NCBI RefSeq assembly: GCF_036013975.1
Contig: NZ_CP107904.1
Location: 6,977,001-7,041,000 of the forward strand
Source: Kitasatospora sp. NBC_00458
GTDB lineage: Bacteria > Actinomycetota > Actinomycetes > Streptomycetales > Streptomycetaceae
DNA: 64,000 bases
Direction of reading: 5' to 3'
The notes under the pieces are model-generated. The model searched no databases. It was not told where the DNA came from and was given only the letters and a program-made list of their open reading frames with translations. The translations under genes were made by a program, and so were the position numbers. Shown here piece by piece: positions 17,220 to 24,555 of this stretch (its first letter is position 1; the number at the start of each line of letters is the position of its first letter).

Positions 17220-18254
17220 GTGGTCCGGATGCGACGGCACCGGTGGCCGGGGTTCGTGGCACTGTCGGCGATCTGGGGTGCGAGCTTCGCGCTGATCAAG
17301 GTGGCCGTCGACGCGGGGGTGCCCCCGGTCTGGGTGGCCTGCTGGCGGTGCCTCCTCGGCGCGGCCGCACTCTGGGCGATCCTCGCCCTCCGGCGGGAGG
17401 CCGCCCCGCGCTCGCCCGCCGTCTGGGGCCACTCCGCCGTGGTGGCCGTACTGCTGAACGCGGCGCCGTTCGTCCTCTTCTCCTACGGCGAGACGCGGAT
17501 CAGTTCGGTGCTGGCCGGGGTGCTGAACGCCACCACCCCGCTGTTCGCCCTGCTCTTCGCGGTCGCCACCGTCGCCGAGGAGCGCCGTCCCGGTCCGCGC
17601 CGGCTCGCCGGGCTCGGGCTCGGCTTCGCCGGGGTGCTCACCGTCCTCGGCGTCTGGCGCGGGATCGGCACCTCCTCCGGAGAGGCGGCCGGCGGCCTCG
17701 CCTGCCTGGCCGCCGCCTGCTGCTACGGGGCCGGCTTCGCCTACCTGCGCCGCCACCTCGCCGGCCGGCCGCACTCGGCGACCGCCCTCGCCACCGCGCA
17801 GATCACCTGCGGCGGGGTGGAACTCGCCCTGGCCGCACCGCTCGCCGCCGGCGCCCCGCACTGGCCCGGCGCCGGACCGGCCGCCGCACTGCTGGTCCTC
17901 GGCGCCCTCGGCACCGGCGTGGCCTACATCCTCAACCTCGACCTGGTCCGCACCGCGGGGACGGCGGTCGCCGCCGCCGTCACCTACGTCACGCCGCTCT
18001 GGTCGACCGCGTTCGGTGCCCTGCTGCTCGCCGAACCGGTCGGCTGGAACACCCTGCTCGGCGGGCTCGCCGTGATCGGCGCGGTCGCCCTCACCCGTCA
18101 GCCGCCCGCCGGTGCCGGTGCCGGTGCCGCTGCCGCTGCCGCTGCCGGGGGAGGGGGAGGGGGCGGGAGTGGGAGCGGCGGAGGGGCGGCTCAGGGCGGC
18201 CGGCTCCGCCGGGGCCGGCGGAGCGGCCGGAAGGCGCGTCAGCCGGTCGGTTAG
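17220..18254 (+). CDS. EamA/DMT-superfamily transporter
   Basis: A 344-residue membrane protein with about ten hydrophobic helices in two EamA halves. FVALSAIWGASFALIKVA opens the first, as is typical, and TYVTPLWSTAFGALLLAEP ends the second. I chose the GTG at 17220 because GAGGAAGG lies just before it. The C-terminus runs into poly-Ala/Gly and a basic tail, coded by simple GCC/GGC repeats. These carriers export amino acids or small metabolites. Control by the divergent LysR is likely. Confidence 0.88.
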   Translation: MVRMRRHRWPGFVALSAIWGASFALIKVAVDAGVPPVWVACWRCLLGAAALWAILALRREAAPRSPAVWGHSAVVAVLLNAAPFVLFSYGETRISSVLAGVLNATTPLFALLFAVATVAEERRPGPRRLAGLGLGFAGVLTVLGVWRGIGTSSGEAAGGLACLAAACCYGAGFAYLRRHLAGRPHSATALATAQITCGGVELALAAPLAAGAPHWPGAGPAAALLVLGALGTGVAYILNLDLVRTAGTAVAAAVTYVTPLWSTAFGALLLAEPVGWNTLLGGLAVIGAVALTRQPPAGAGAGAAAAAAAGGGGGGGSGSGGGAAQGGRLRRGRRSGRKARQPVG

Positions 18255-18263
18255 GGTGGCTCG
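18252..18263 (+). promoter_or_regulatory. Leaderless -10 element of the kinase gene
   Basis: TAGGGT at 18252-18257, then exactly 6 nt, then the ATG. There is no ribosome binding site in the gap, so transcription probably starts at the ATG. Confidence 0.5.
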
Positions 18264-19847
18264 ATGGGCAAGGGGCGGGCAGGCGAGAGCGGTCGTACGG
18301 GTACGGCCCTCCACGGCGGGCACCCGGACGCCGCCGGGCCGGTCATCGCCGAACCGGCCGCCGCCGAACCGGACACCTCCCGCCGGAACGCCGGACGACC
18401 CCCCTCCGGGCCCGCGTCCGGTGCGGCCGAACCCCCTGACGGCGGCCCCGGGCAGCCGTCACCGCCGTCACCGCCGTCGCAGCCCGTCGCCGTCTGGGCC
18501 GCGCTGCGCGCCCACCCGCTCCGCTTCCCGTTCACCCGCCACGTGCCGCGCTGCTGGGCCTACCTGGTCGGCGGTGCGCTGCTCGGCCTGCCGGTGACGG
18601 TCCTCCTCGTCCTCCTCACCGTGCTCGGCCTCGCCCTCTCCGTGGCGGGCATCGGCCTGCCGCTGCTGCTCGCCGTCGCGCTCGCCGGCCTGCCCGCCGG
18701 GGCCCTCGAACGCCGTCGGCTCCGGCTGGTCGAACCCCACCCCGTACCGGACCCGCACCCCGTACTGCCCGGTGCCGGGCGCCGCGCCCGGCTGCGGACC
18801 CGGCTGCGCGAGCGGGCGACCTGGCGGGAACTCGCGCACACCGCGCTGGCCGTCCCCGCGCTCACCGCGGCCGGGCTCGGCCTCACCGCCCTGCTGGGGT
18901 TCTCCGCGGCGCTGGTCGTGAGTCCGGTCGTGGTCTGGGCGCTCGCCCCCGAGACCGTGATGCTGATCCCCGGCCACGCCGTCCCCGGACCGCTCCAGGC
19001 GCTCCCGGCGACCGCCGTCGGGTTCGCGGGCCTGCTGCTCGGCGCCTACGCGGGCGCCCTGCTGACCACCGCCCACGTCCGGCTGGCGCGGCTGCTGCTC
19101 GGCCCGCGCGAGGAGGACCACGGGGCGCAGGTCCTCGAACTGACCCGCTCGCGCGCCCGGTTGGCCGACGCCTTCGAGGCCGAGCGCCGCCGCATCGAAC
19201 GCGATCTGCACGACGGAGCCCAGCAGCAGCTCGTCGCCTTGACCATGACCCTCGGCCTCGCCGCCCACGAACTGCGCGAGCGCGCCCGGCCGACGGGCAC
19301 CGCGGCCCACCCGGCCGTCCCGGACCCGGCCGTCCCGGACCCGGCCGCGCGGACCGCCCCGGCCCCGACGGCCCCGGACCCGGCCGCCGTGCTCGTCGAC
19401 CGCGCCCGGGCCGAGGCCCGGAAGGCCCTGGAACAGCTGCGCGACCTCGTCCGCGGCATCCACCCCCAGGTGCTCACCGACCACGGGCTGCCCGCCGCCG
19501 TCGCGGAGGTCGCGCTGCGCCACCCCGTCCCCGTGCAGGTCGACCTCGACCTGCCCGGCCGACTGCCCGGCCCGGTCGAGAGCACCGCCTACTTCACCGT
19601 CACCGAGGCGCTCACCAACGCCGCCAAGCACAGCGGTGCCACCGCCGTCACCGTCCACGGACGGGTGGCCGACGGCCGGCTGGTGATCCAGGTGACCGAC
19701 GACGGCTGCGGCGGGGCCGACCCGGCCGCCGGAGCCGGACTGCAGGGACTGGCCGACCGGGTGGCGATCCTGAGAGGACGACTCATGGTGACCAGTCCGA
19801 CCGGCGGGCCGACCAGGCTCCGGCTGGAGGTGCCGTGCTCCGGCTAG
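18264..19847 (+). CDS. NarL-type sensor histidine kinase
   Basis: A 527-residue membrane kinase. Residues 1-75 are a Pro/Ala-rich cytoplasmic tail. About residues 95-270 hold two pairs of membrane helices, as in the putative-sensor family of streptomycete kinases. The HisKA_3 box RIERDLHDGAQQQLVAL puts the phosphorylated His near residue 316. An Ala/Pro-rich insert interrupts the dimerisation helices, and a HATPase domain follows (ALTNAAKHSGATAV, then GAGLQGLADRVAIL). Its stop lies 13 bp inside the response-regulator gene, so the pair is co-translated. The signal is unknown; such sensors often monitor the envelope. Confidence 0.92.
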   Translation: MGKGRAGESGRTGTALHGGHPDAAGPVIAEPAAAEPDTSRRNAGRPPSGPASGAAEPPDGGPGQPSPPSPPSQPVAVWAALRAHPLRFPFTRHVPRCWAYLVGGALLGLPVTVLLVLLTVLGLALSVAGIGLPLLLAVALAGLPAGALERRRLRLVEPHPVPDPHPVLPGAGRRARLRTRLRERATWRELAHTALAVPALTAAGLGLTALLGFSAALVVSPVVVWALAPETVMLIPGHAVPGPLQALPATAVGFAGLLLGAYAGALLTTAHVRLARLLLGPREEDHGAQVLELTRSRARLADAFEAERRRIERDLHDGAQQQLVALTMTLGLAAHELRERARPTGTAAHPAVPDPAVPDPAARTAPAPTAPDPAAVLVDRARAEARKALEQLRDLVRGIHPQVLTDHGLPAAVAEVALRHPVPVQVDLDLPGRLPGPVESTAYFTVTEALTNAAKHSGATAVTVHGRVADGRLVIQVTDDGCGGADPAAGAGLQGLADRVAILRGRLMVTSPTGGPTRLRLEVPCSG

Positions 19848-20500
19848 TCATCGCCGAGGACGCCGTGCTGCTCCGGGCCGGCCTCGTCGAACTGCTCACC
19901 CGGGGCGGCCACCGGGTGGTCGCCGCCGTCGGGGACGCCGCCGCACTCGCCGCCGCGGTGGACGCCGAGCGGCCGGACGCCGTCGTCACCGACGTCCGGA
20001 TGCCGCCCGACTTCCACGACGAGGGCCTGCGCGCCGCCCTCGAACTCCGCGAACGCCACACCGGCCTGCCCGTCCTGGTCCTCTCCCAGTACGTGGCGAC
20101 CCCGTACGCGACCAGGCTGCTCGGTGCCGCGGGCGCGCAACGGGCCGGGCTCGGCTACCTGCTCAAGGACCGGGTCGGCGACGTCGGCGACTTCCTGGAC
20201 GCGCTGCGCCGGGTGGCCGGCGGCGAGACCGTGATCGACCCGGAGGTGGTCCGCGTGCTGCTCCGTCAGCAGTCCGCCGACCGCCCGCTCGCCCGGCTCA
20301 CCCCGCGCGAGCGCGAGGTGCTGGGGCTGATGGCGGAGGGCCTGAACAACCAGGCCCTCGGGGCCAGGCTGAGCATCACGGAGGCGTCGGTGGTCAAGCA
20401 CTGCGGGAACATCTTCATGAAGCTGGACCTCGACCCGGCCGAGGGCAACCGCCGCGTGCTCGCCGTCCTCGCCCACCTCGCGGACCTGCGCGGCGAGTAG
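19835..20500 (+). CDS. LuxR/NarL-family response regulator
   Basis: A 221-residue partner of the kinase. The receiver domain has an acidic pair near residue 8, the phospho-acceptor Asp53 in VVTDVRMP, and Lys in YLLKDRVG. The C-terminal HTH reads LTPREREVLGLMAEGLNNQA and ends SVVKHCGNIFMKL. It starts at GTG with GGAGG 4 nt upstream, inside the kinase gene. Target genes are not evident, since no drug transporter follows directly. Confidence 0.94.
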   Translation: MLRLVIAEDAVLLRAGLVELLTRGGHRVVAAVGDAAALAAAVDAERPDAVVTDVRMPPDFHDEGLRAALELRERHTGLPVLVLSQYVATPYATRLLGAAGAQRAGLGYLLKDRVGDVGDFLDALRRVAGGETVIDPEVVRVLLRQQSADRPLARLTPREREVLGLMAEGLNNQALGARLSITEASVVKHCGNIFMKLDLDPAEGNRRVLAVLAHLADLRGE

Positions 20501-20560
20501 GCGCCGGGCCGCAGGGCGTTCGCGCCCGGCGGCGCGCGCACGGCAGTACGCGCCCCGCAC

Positions 20561-20650
20561 GCCCGAGACCGGCCGCCCGCCCGCGGCCGCCCGCCCGGCC
20601 GCGACCGGCCGCCCGGCCGCGACCGGCCGCCCGCCCGAGACCGGCCGCCT
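20561..20650. repeat. Five 18-bp tandem repeats
   Basis: Five degenerate copies of GCCCGAGACCGGCCGCCC; copies 3 and 4 are identical. They fill most of the gap between the response regulator and the hydrolase gene. No coding role is apparent. Confidence 0.8.
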
Positions 20651-20693
20651 GCCCGCGCCCGCACGCCCCGGACCGGTTGTCGTACCCGGCGGC

Positions 20694-20705
20694 TACCGTG
20701 CCGCC
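20694..20705 (+). promoter_or_regulatory. Leaderless -10 element of the hydrolase gene
   Basis: TACCGT at 20694-20699 and 6 nt to the ATG at 20706. No Shine-Dalgarno is present. Confidence 0.5.
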
Positions 20706-21401
20706 ATGACGGAATTCGTACTGGTGGCAGGTGCGTGGCTCGGCTCCTGGGCGTGGGACGACGTGGTCCCCGACCTGCGGGCGGCCGGGCACGGCGCCCA
20801 TCCGCTGACCCTGTCCGGCCTCGCCGAGCGGCGCGGCGAGCCCGCCGGCCAGCAGGCCCACGTCCAGGACGTCGTCGACCTGGTCGAGCGCCGGGACCTC
20901 CGCGACGTGGTCCTCGTCGGCCACAGCTACTCCGTCGTCCCGGTCGGCCAGGCCGCCGAGCGGATCGGCGACCGGCTGGCGCACGTGGTGTTCGTCGACG
21001 CCGTCGTCCCGGTCGACGGCGAGCCGTTCGTCGCCGCCGGGCCGTGGGGCAAGGAGGTGGCGGAGGCGGTCGCCGCCAACGTGGGCTTCTGGCCGCCGCT
21101 CACCGCCGCCGACTTCGCGGGCCAGGGCCTCACCGACGAGCAGATCACCCGCATCGTGGCCGGGGCCACCCCGCACCCCGGCGGCAGCCTCACCGAGCCC
21201 GCCGCCCTCGCCCGCCCGCTCGGGGAACTCCCGGCGACGTACCTCACCTGCCTGCTCGACAGCCCCGAGCCGCCCGCCGCCGTGGCCGCCCTCCTCACCG
21301 GCCCCACCTGGCACGCGGCCGAGCTGCGGACCGGCCACTGGCCGATGTTCTCCGAGCCCCGTGAACTGGCCCGCGTCCTGCTGGAGGCCGCGGCCCGCTG
21401 A
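20706..21401 (+). CDS. Alpha/beta hydrolase (salicylate esterase/PnbA-like small type)
   Basis: A 231-residue cytoplasmic hydrolase. It begins MTEFVLVAGAWLGSWAW, the HG/AG-type oxyanion start of small plant-esterase-like hydrolases. The nucleophile is in VLVGHSYS and the histidine in TGHWPMFSEP near the C-terminus; an Asp in LTCLLDSPEP could complete the triad. No lid domain or signal peptide. It stands alone on the plus strand, and its substrate is unknown. Confidence 0.85.
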   Translation: MTEFVLVAGAWLGSWAWDDVVPDLRAAGHGAHPLTLSGLAERRGEPAGQQAHVQDVVDLVERRDLRDVVLVGHSYSVVPVGQAAERIGDRLAHVVFVDAVVPVDGEPFVAAGPWGKEVAEAVAANVGFWPPLTAADFAGQGLTDEQITRIVAGATPHPGGSLTEPAALARPLGELPATYLTCLLDSPEPPAAVAALLTGPTWHAAELRTGHWPMFSEPRELARVLLEAAAR

Positions 21402-21573
21402 ACGGGGAGCGCCCGGCCCCGGTCCCGGTCCCGGTTCCCGCAGCGGCTCGGTAAATGGCTTGCCGGTCCGGCGGGTGAGTGTCACTGTTCGGGCTGGATC
21501 GGCAGTCGGTCGATTTCGGCACGTCGACTTTCTCGTCGACTGAAGTCGCCGGACAACCACGAGAATTGGTGCC

Positions 21574-21954
21574 ATGGGGAATCAGTACGACGACGAGTGC
21601 CGCCGGTCGATGGCCGAGGAGCAGGCGAAGAGCCTCGCCGAGACCGGCGACTGGGGCCACGTGGACAGGGAGCAGGTCCACCAGGACTGGGACGTCCTGT
21701 ACAGGGAGATCGCGGTCGGCGTGGACGGCTCCCTGCCCGGGGACCGGCAGACCCAGGAGCTCGTGCGCAGGCACTTCGATATCGCCTGCCGCTTCTACAC
21801 CCCTTCCCGGCGGGCCTACGTCGGTATGGCGCTCTTCTACGCGGAGGACGACGCCATGAGGGATTTCCACAACTCCTACCATCCCAGGATGGTGGAATTC
21901 CTGGGTGACGCCATGAGGATATTCGCCGACCGGGGTACCGGTTTCGCGTCGTAG
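21574..21954 (+). CDS. Free-standing TipAS antibiotic-recognition domain protein
   Basis: This 126-residue protein consists entirely of the TipAS fold, the helical ligand-binding half of MerR-type TipA regulators. Typical stretches are AKSLAETGDWGHVDREQVHQ, SRRAYVGMALFYAEDD and FHNSYHPRMVEFLGDAMRIF. The MerR DNA-binding half is absent and nothing upstream could encode it, as with the short TipAS product of the tipA gene itself. TipAS binds and sequesters thiopeptides, so a role in drug binding or resistance is plausible. CGTCGAC direct repeats at 21522-21540 precede the gene and might be an operator. The ribosome binding site is weak. Confidence 0.85.
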   Translation: MGNQYDDECRRSMAEEQAKSLAETGDWGHVDREQVHQDWDVLYREIAVGVDGSLPGDRQTQELVRRHFDIACRFYTPSRRAYVGMALFYAEDDAMRDFHNSYHPRMVEFLGDAMRIFADRGTGFAS

Positions 21955-22205
21955 GACGGGATCCGGGATTTCGGCGGTCGTTCGCCGCCGGGGTCGGCCC
22001 GGCACGTCGGTTCGGCACGTCGGCTCGGTGAGCGGGCGGGAGTGGGTGCGAGGACGGGGCGGGCACGGCCCTCCGGGATCGCGGAATTCCCCGCGCTCCG
22101 TGATCCGGGTGGAAGACCGTGCCCGCGGGTGCGTCGCCGCCGCCCGCGCCCGCCCCCGAGCGGTTCGGCGCGACCCGGGGCGACCCGGTTCGGCCCGGCG
22201 CCGAC

Positions 22206-22661
22206 TCAGAGCACGGGAACGCAGATCTCGCACAAGCGGGCCGCCACCATGGGCGGGCGGTACCGCTCCAGGACCGGCCGGGCCGCGTCGAGGCCGAAGC
22301 CCGCGTCCGCCAGCGCGTCGAAAAGTCCGGCCCAGGCGCGCGACACCCCCTCGGCCGTGTGGTCCACGGTGAGGACCGCGTACCGGCCGCCGGCCAGTCG
22401 ACCCTCCGCCACCTCGGGGTCGCGGATTCCGGTGCCCTGCGGCGGTACGACGAGGCAGGTGTCGTACCGGCAGTCCTCGGGCCGGGTCAGCGCCGGGTCG
22501 TCCCGGGCGATCCCCAGGACGGCCGAGTCGGGCCGGAGCAGACCGTTCTCCGCGGCCCATTTCTTGAGCCTCTCCATCTGGGCACCGTTCTCCGGCCCGT
22601 ACGGGCCGGTGCGCCTCAGGTAGGCGATCCGGAATTCGGGAAGTTCCTCCACCGTGAACAC
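22206..22661 (-). CDS. GyrI-like small-molecule-binding protein
   Basis: A 151-residue protein matching the GyrI/SbmC effector-binding fold: VEELPEFRIAYLRRTGPYGP at the start, CRYDTCLVVPPQGTG in the middle and GRYAVLTVDHTAEGVSRAW before the last helix. The GTG at 22661 has GAGGGAG 6 nt upstream; longer readings add Pro/Thr repeats. No AraC or MerR DNA-binding domain is attached. Relatives bind or hydrolyse hydrophobic drugs, or protect gyrase. It converges on the TipAS gene, so two stand-alone drug-sensor folds sit side by side. Confidence 0.82.
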   Translation of the reverse strand: MFTVEELPEFRIAYLRRTGPYGPENGAQMERLKKWAAENGLLRPDSAVLGIARDDPALTRPEDCRYDTCLVVPPQGTGIRDPEVAEGRLAGGRYAVLTVDHTAEGVSRAWAGLFDALADAGFGLDAARPVLERYRPPMVAARLCEICVPVL

Positions 22662-22758
22662 TGATTTCTCCCTCGATCGGGCGGCAGGTATTTCACGGTA
22701 GCAAGGTATAAAAATTCCCACGGCCGGTACTAAAAGGAGAATGGAAATCGGGCCGGGT

Positions 22759-22822
22759 GTGCCGGTGTACGGGCGTACCGGTGTACGGGCGTACCGGTGT
22801 ACGGGCGTACCGGTGCACGGGC
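22759..22822. repeat. Four 16-bp tandem repeats
   Basis: Four copies of GTACCGGTGTACGGGC with two changes in total and a degenerate fifth. Adjacent copies can pair through CCGGT and ACCGG. The array sits just past the stop of the 107-residue unknown gene and upstream of the GyrI-like gene, so it could act as a terminator or a protein-binding array. Confidence 0.85.
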
Positions 22823-22828
22823 GTGCGG

Positions 22829-23152
22829 TCAGGCGTCGGGCGCGGCCTCGTCCGTGGCGGCCGCGCCGCCCTCGTCGGCACCTCCGTCGTGGTCCGGGGC
22901 CGACTTCGGGGCGGTGTTCTTGTCGGTGGCGGGGAGGGGGAGGGTCTCGGGCCTCCGCTCCAGCCAGCGGTAGGACCACTCGCGGTGGACGGTCAGCTCG
23001 TCGGCCCAGGGGAAGGCCTCAGGGGCCAGCTCCCGGACGGCGCCGACGATCTGATCGGTCGCACTGTCGACCCGTGCGCTGCGGATGTTGGTGTCGAGCC
23101 CCTCCGGAACGTGGAACTCGAAGGTGAGCTTGAGAACGCGCCTGCTGGGCAT
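22829..23152 (-). CDS. Small protein of unknown function
   Basis: This 107-residue protein starts MPSRRVLKLTFEFHVPEG at an ATG with GGGGAGGG 3 nt upstream. The first 70 residues look folded (VGAVRELAPEAFPWADELTV, HREWSYRWLERR); the last 35 are Ala/Asp/Glu/Gly-rich and probably disordered. I do not recognise the family. There is no signal peptide or membrane segment. Confidence 0.7.
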   Translation of the reverse strand: MPSRRVLKLTFEFHVPEGLDTNIRSARVDSATDQIVGAVRELAPEAFPWADELTVHREWSYRWLERRPETLPLPATDKNTAPKSAPDHDGGADEGGAAATDEAAPDA

Positions 23153-23238
23153 GGGCCCTCCCCTGGGATATGACGAGGCGTCAGCATGTCACGGATCGGG
23201 GGAGGGGCTCCGCGGGTGACCTGTCTGGAGGTGATCGG

Positions 23239-24555
23239 CTACTCCCGGTCGGGCTCCGGGCGACCCGCTCGCACCGCCCGGGAGCCGGCGGACGCGGCGG
23301 ACGGGCCTGCGGCGGCAGGCGCCTCGGCGCCCCCCGAGCGATCCGGTCCCTCGGCGCCGCCCAAGTCCTCGGCGCCGCCCAAGTCCTCGGAGTCCTCGGA
23401 GTCCTCGGAGTCCTCCGACTCGTTCGCGTCGCCGGGGGTCAGGAGGGCGGCCAGGCGATGGGCGGTGGCCTCCCAGGACCACTGCTCCCGCACCCACCGG
23501 CGGCCGGCCCCGCCCATGCGGGCCCGTTCGGCGGCGGGCGCGCGGAGTATGCGGATGATCGCCCCGGCGACGGCGGCATCGTCCCGCCCGTCGACGACGG
23601 TGCCGCTGACGCCGTCGAGGACGGCGTCCGGTGCGCCGCCCGAGCGGCCCGCGACGACGGGCAGGCCGGAGGCCGCGGCCTCCAGGAACACGATGCCGAG
23701 GCCCTCCGCCTCCAGGCCCGCCCGCCGCGTCCGGCAGGGCATCGCGAACACGTCGGCCGCCGCGTAGACGTCGGGCGTCCGTGCGTGCTCCCGGCCGCCG
23801 GCGAACACGACCGAGCCGGGCTCGGTGCACCGGAGCGCGAGGTCGCGCAGCCGCCGCTCGTCCGGACCCTGGCCGACCAGCACCAGTACGGTGCCGGGGA
23901 CGGCCTGCCGGACCAGCGGGAGCGCGCGGATCAGGGCGTCCTGGCCCTTGCGGGGGACCAGCCGGGCCACGCAGAGGACGACCGGTGCGGCCGGGCCGCC
24001 CCCGGCCGGTCGGCGAGGGTCCTGCCGGGGCCGGAACAGGTCGGAGTCGACTCCGGGCACCAGTCGTTCCAGCCGGGCGGCGGGCCCGAGGGTGGGGGCG
24101 ATCCGGTCCCGGGTGTACGGGCCGAGGTAGGTGACGACGTCGACGCTGTCGCCGATCCGCCGCAACAGCCGCCGGGCGACCGGGGTGCGCGCCCACCAGA
24201 TCTCGTGGCCGTGCGTGGTGGCGACGGTCCGCCGGATCCCCGGGGCCTGGCGGCGGAGCCCGGGCGTCATCGCGGCGAGCGGTGCGGCGGCGCCGAACCA
24301 GACCCGGTCGCAGCCGTACGCCCGGGCGATCTCGGCGGCCCGGCGGGTGACCCGGCCGGTGGGCAGCAGCATCCGGGCCCGGTCGCGGATCACCGGGAAG
24401 GGGAGCGCGGCGTCGTGCCGGGCGGCCTCCGGTTCGTCCGAGGTGTAGACGACGACCTCGCCGCCGGGCAGCCGGGTGGCCATGGCGTGGACGAAGGTCT
24501 CGATGCCGCCCTGCCGGGGCGGGAAGTCGTTGGTGACGATGAGTGTGCTGCTCAT
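23239..24555 (-). CDS. GT4 glycosyltransferase (PimB-like mannosyltransferase)
   Basis: A 438-residue protein with the GT-B fold. TNDFPPRQGGIETF at the N-terminus is typical of PimB-type phosphatidylinositol mannosyltransferases. VPGVDSDLFRP, CVARLVPRKGQD and the nucleotide-sugar signature EGLGIVFLEAAASGLPVVAG follow. It would transfer mannose from GDP-mannose to a lipid or glycolipid acceptor at the inner membrane face. Its ATG overlaps the stop of the GT87 gene (ATGA). The last 55 residues form an acidic tail with SED and LGGAED repeats coded by perfect short DNA repeats, absent from typical members. Confidence 0.88.
   Translation of the reverse strand: MSSTLIVTNDFPPRQGGIETFVHAMATRLPGGEVVVYTSDEPEAARHDAALPFPVIRDRARMLLPTGRVTRRAAEIARAYGCDRVWFGAAAPLAAMTPGLRRQAPGIRRTVATTHGHEIWWARTPVARRLLRRIGDSVDVVTYLGPYTRDRIAPTLGPAARLERLVPGVDSDLFRPRQDPRRPAGGGPAAPVVLCVARLVPRKGQDALIRALPLVRQAVPGTVLVLVGQGPDERRLRDLALRCTEPGSVVFAGGREHARTPDVYAAADVFAMPCRTRRAGLEAEGLGIVFLEAAASGLPVVAGRSGGAPDAVLDGVSGTVVDGRDDAAVAGAIIRILRAPAAERARMGGAGRRWVREQWSWEATAHRLAALLTPGDANESEDSEDSEDSEDLGGAEDLGGAEGPDRSGGAEAPAAAGPSAASAGSRAVRAGRPEPDRE

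Noticed and set aside
21516..22030. TTCGGCACGTCG repeated near 21516 and 22008 as possible attachment sites
   Set aside because: The copies are short, no integrase or tRNA gene is nearby, and such GC words recur by chance.
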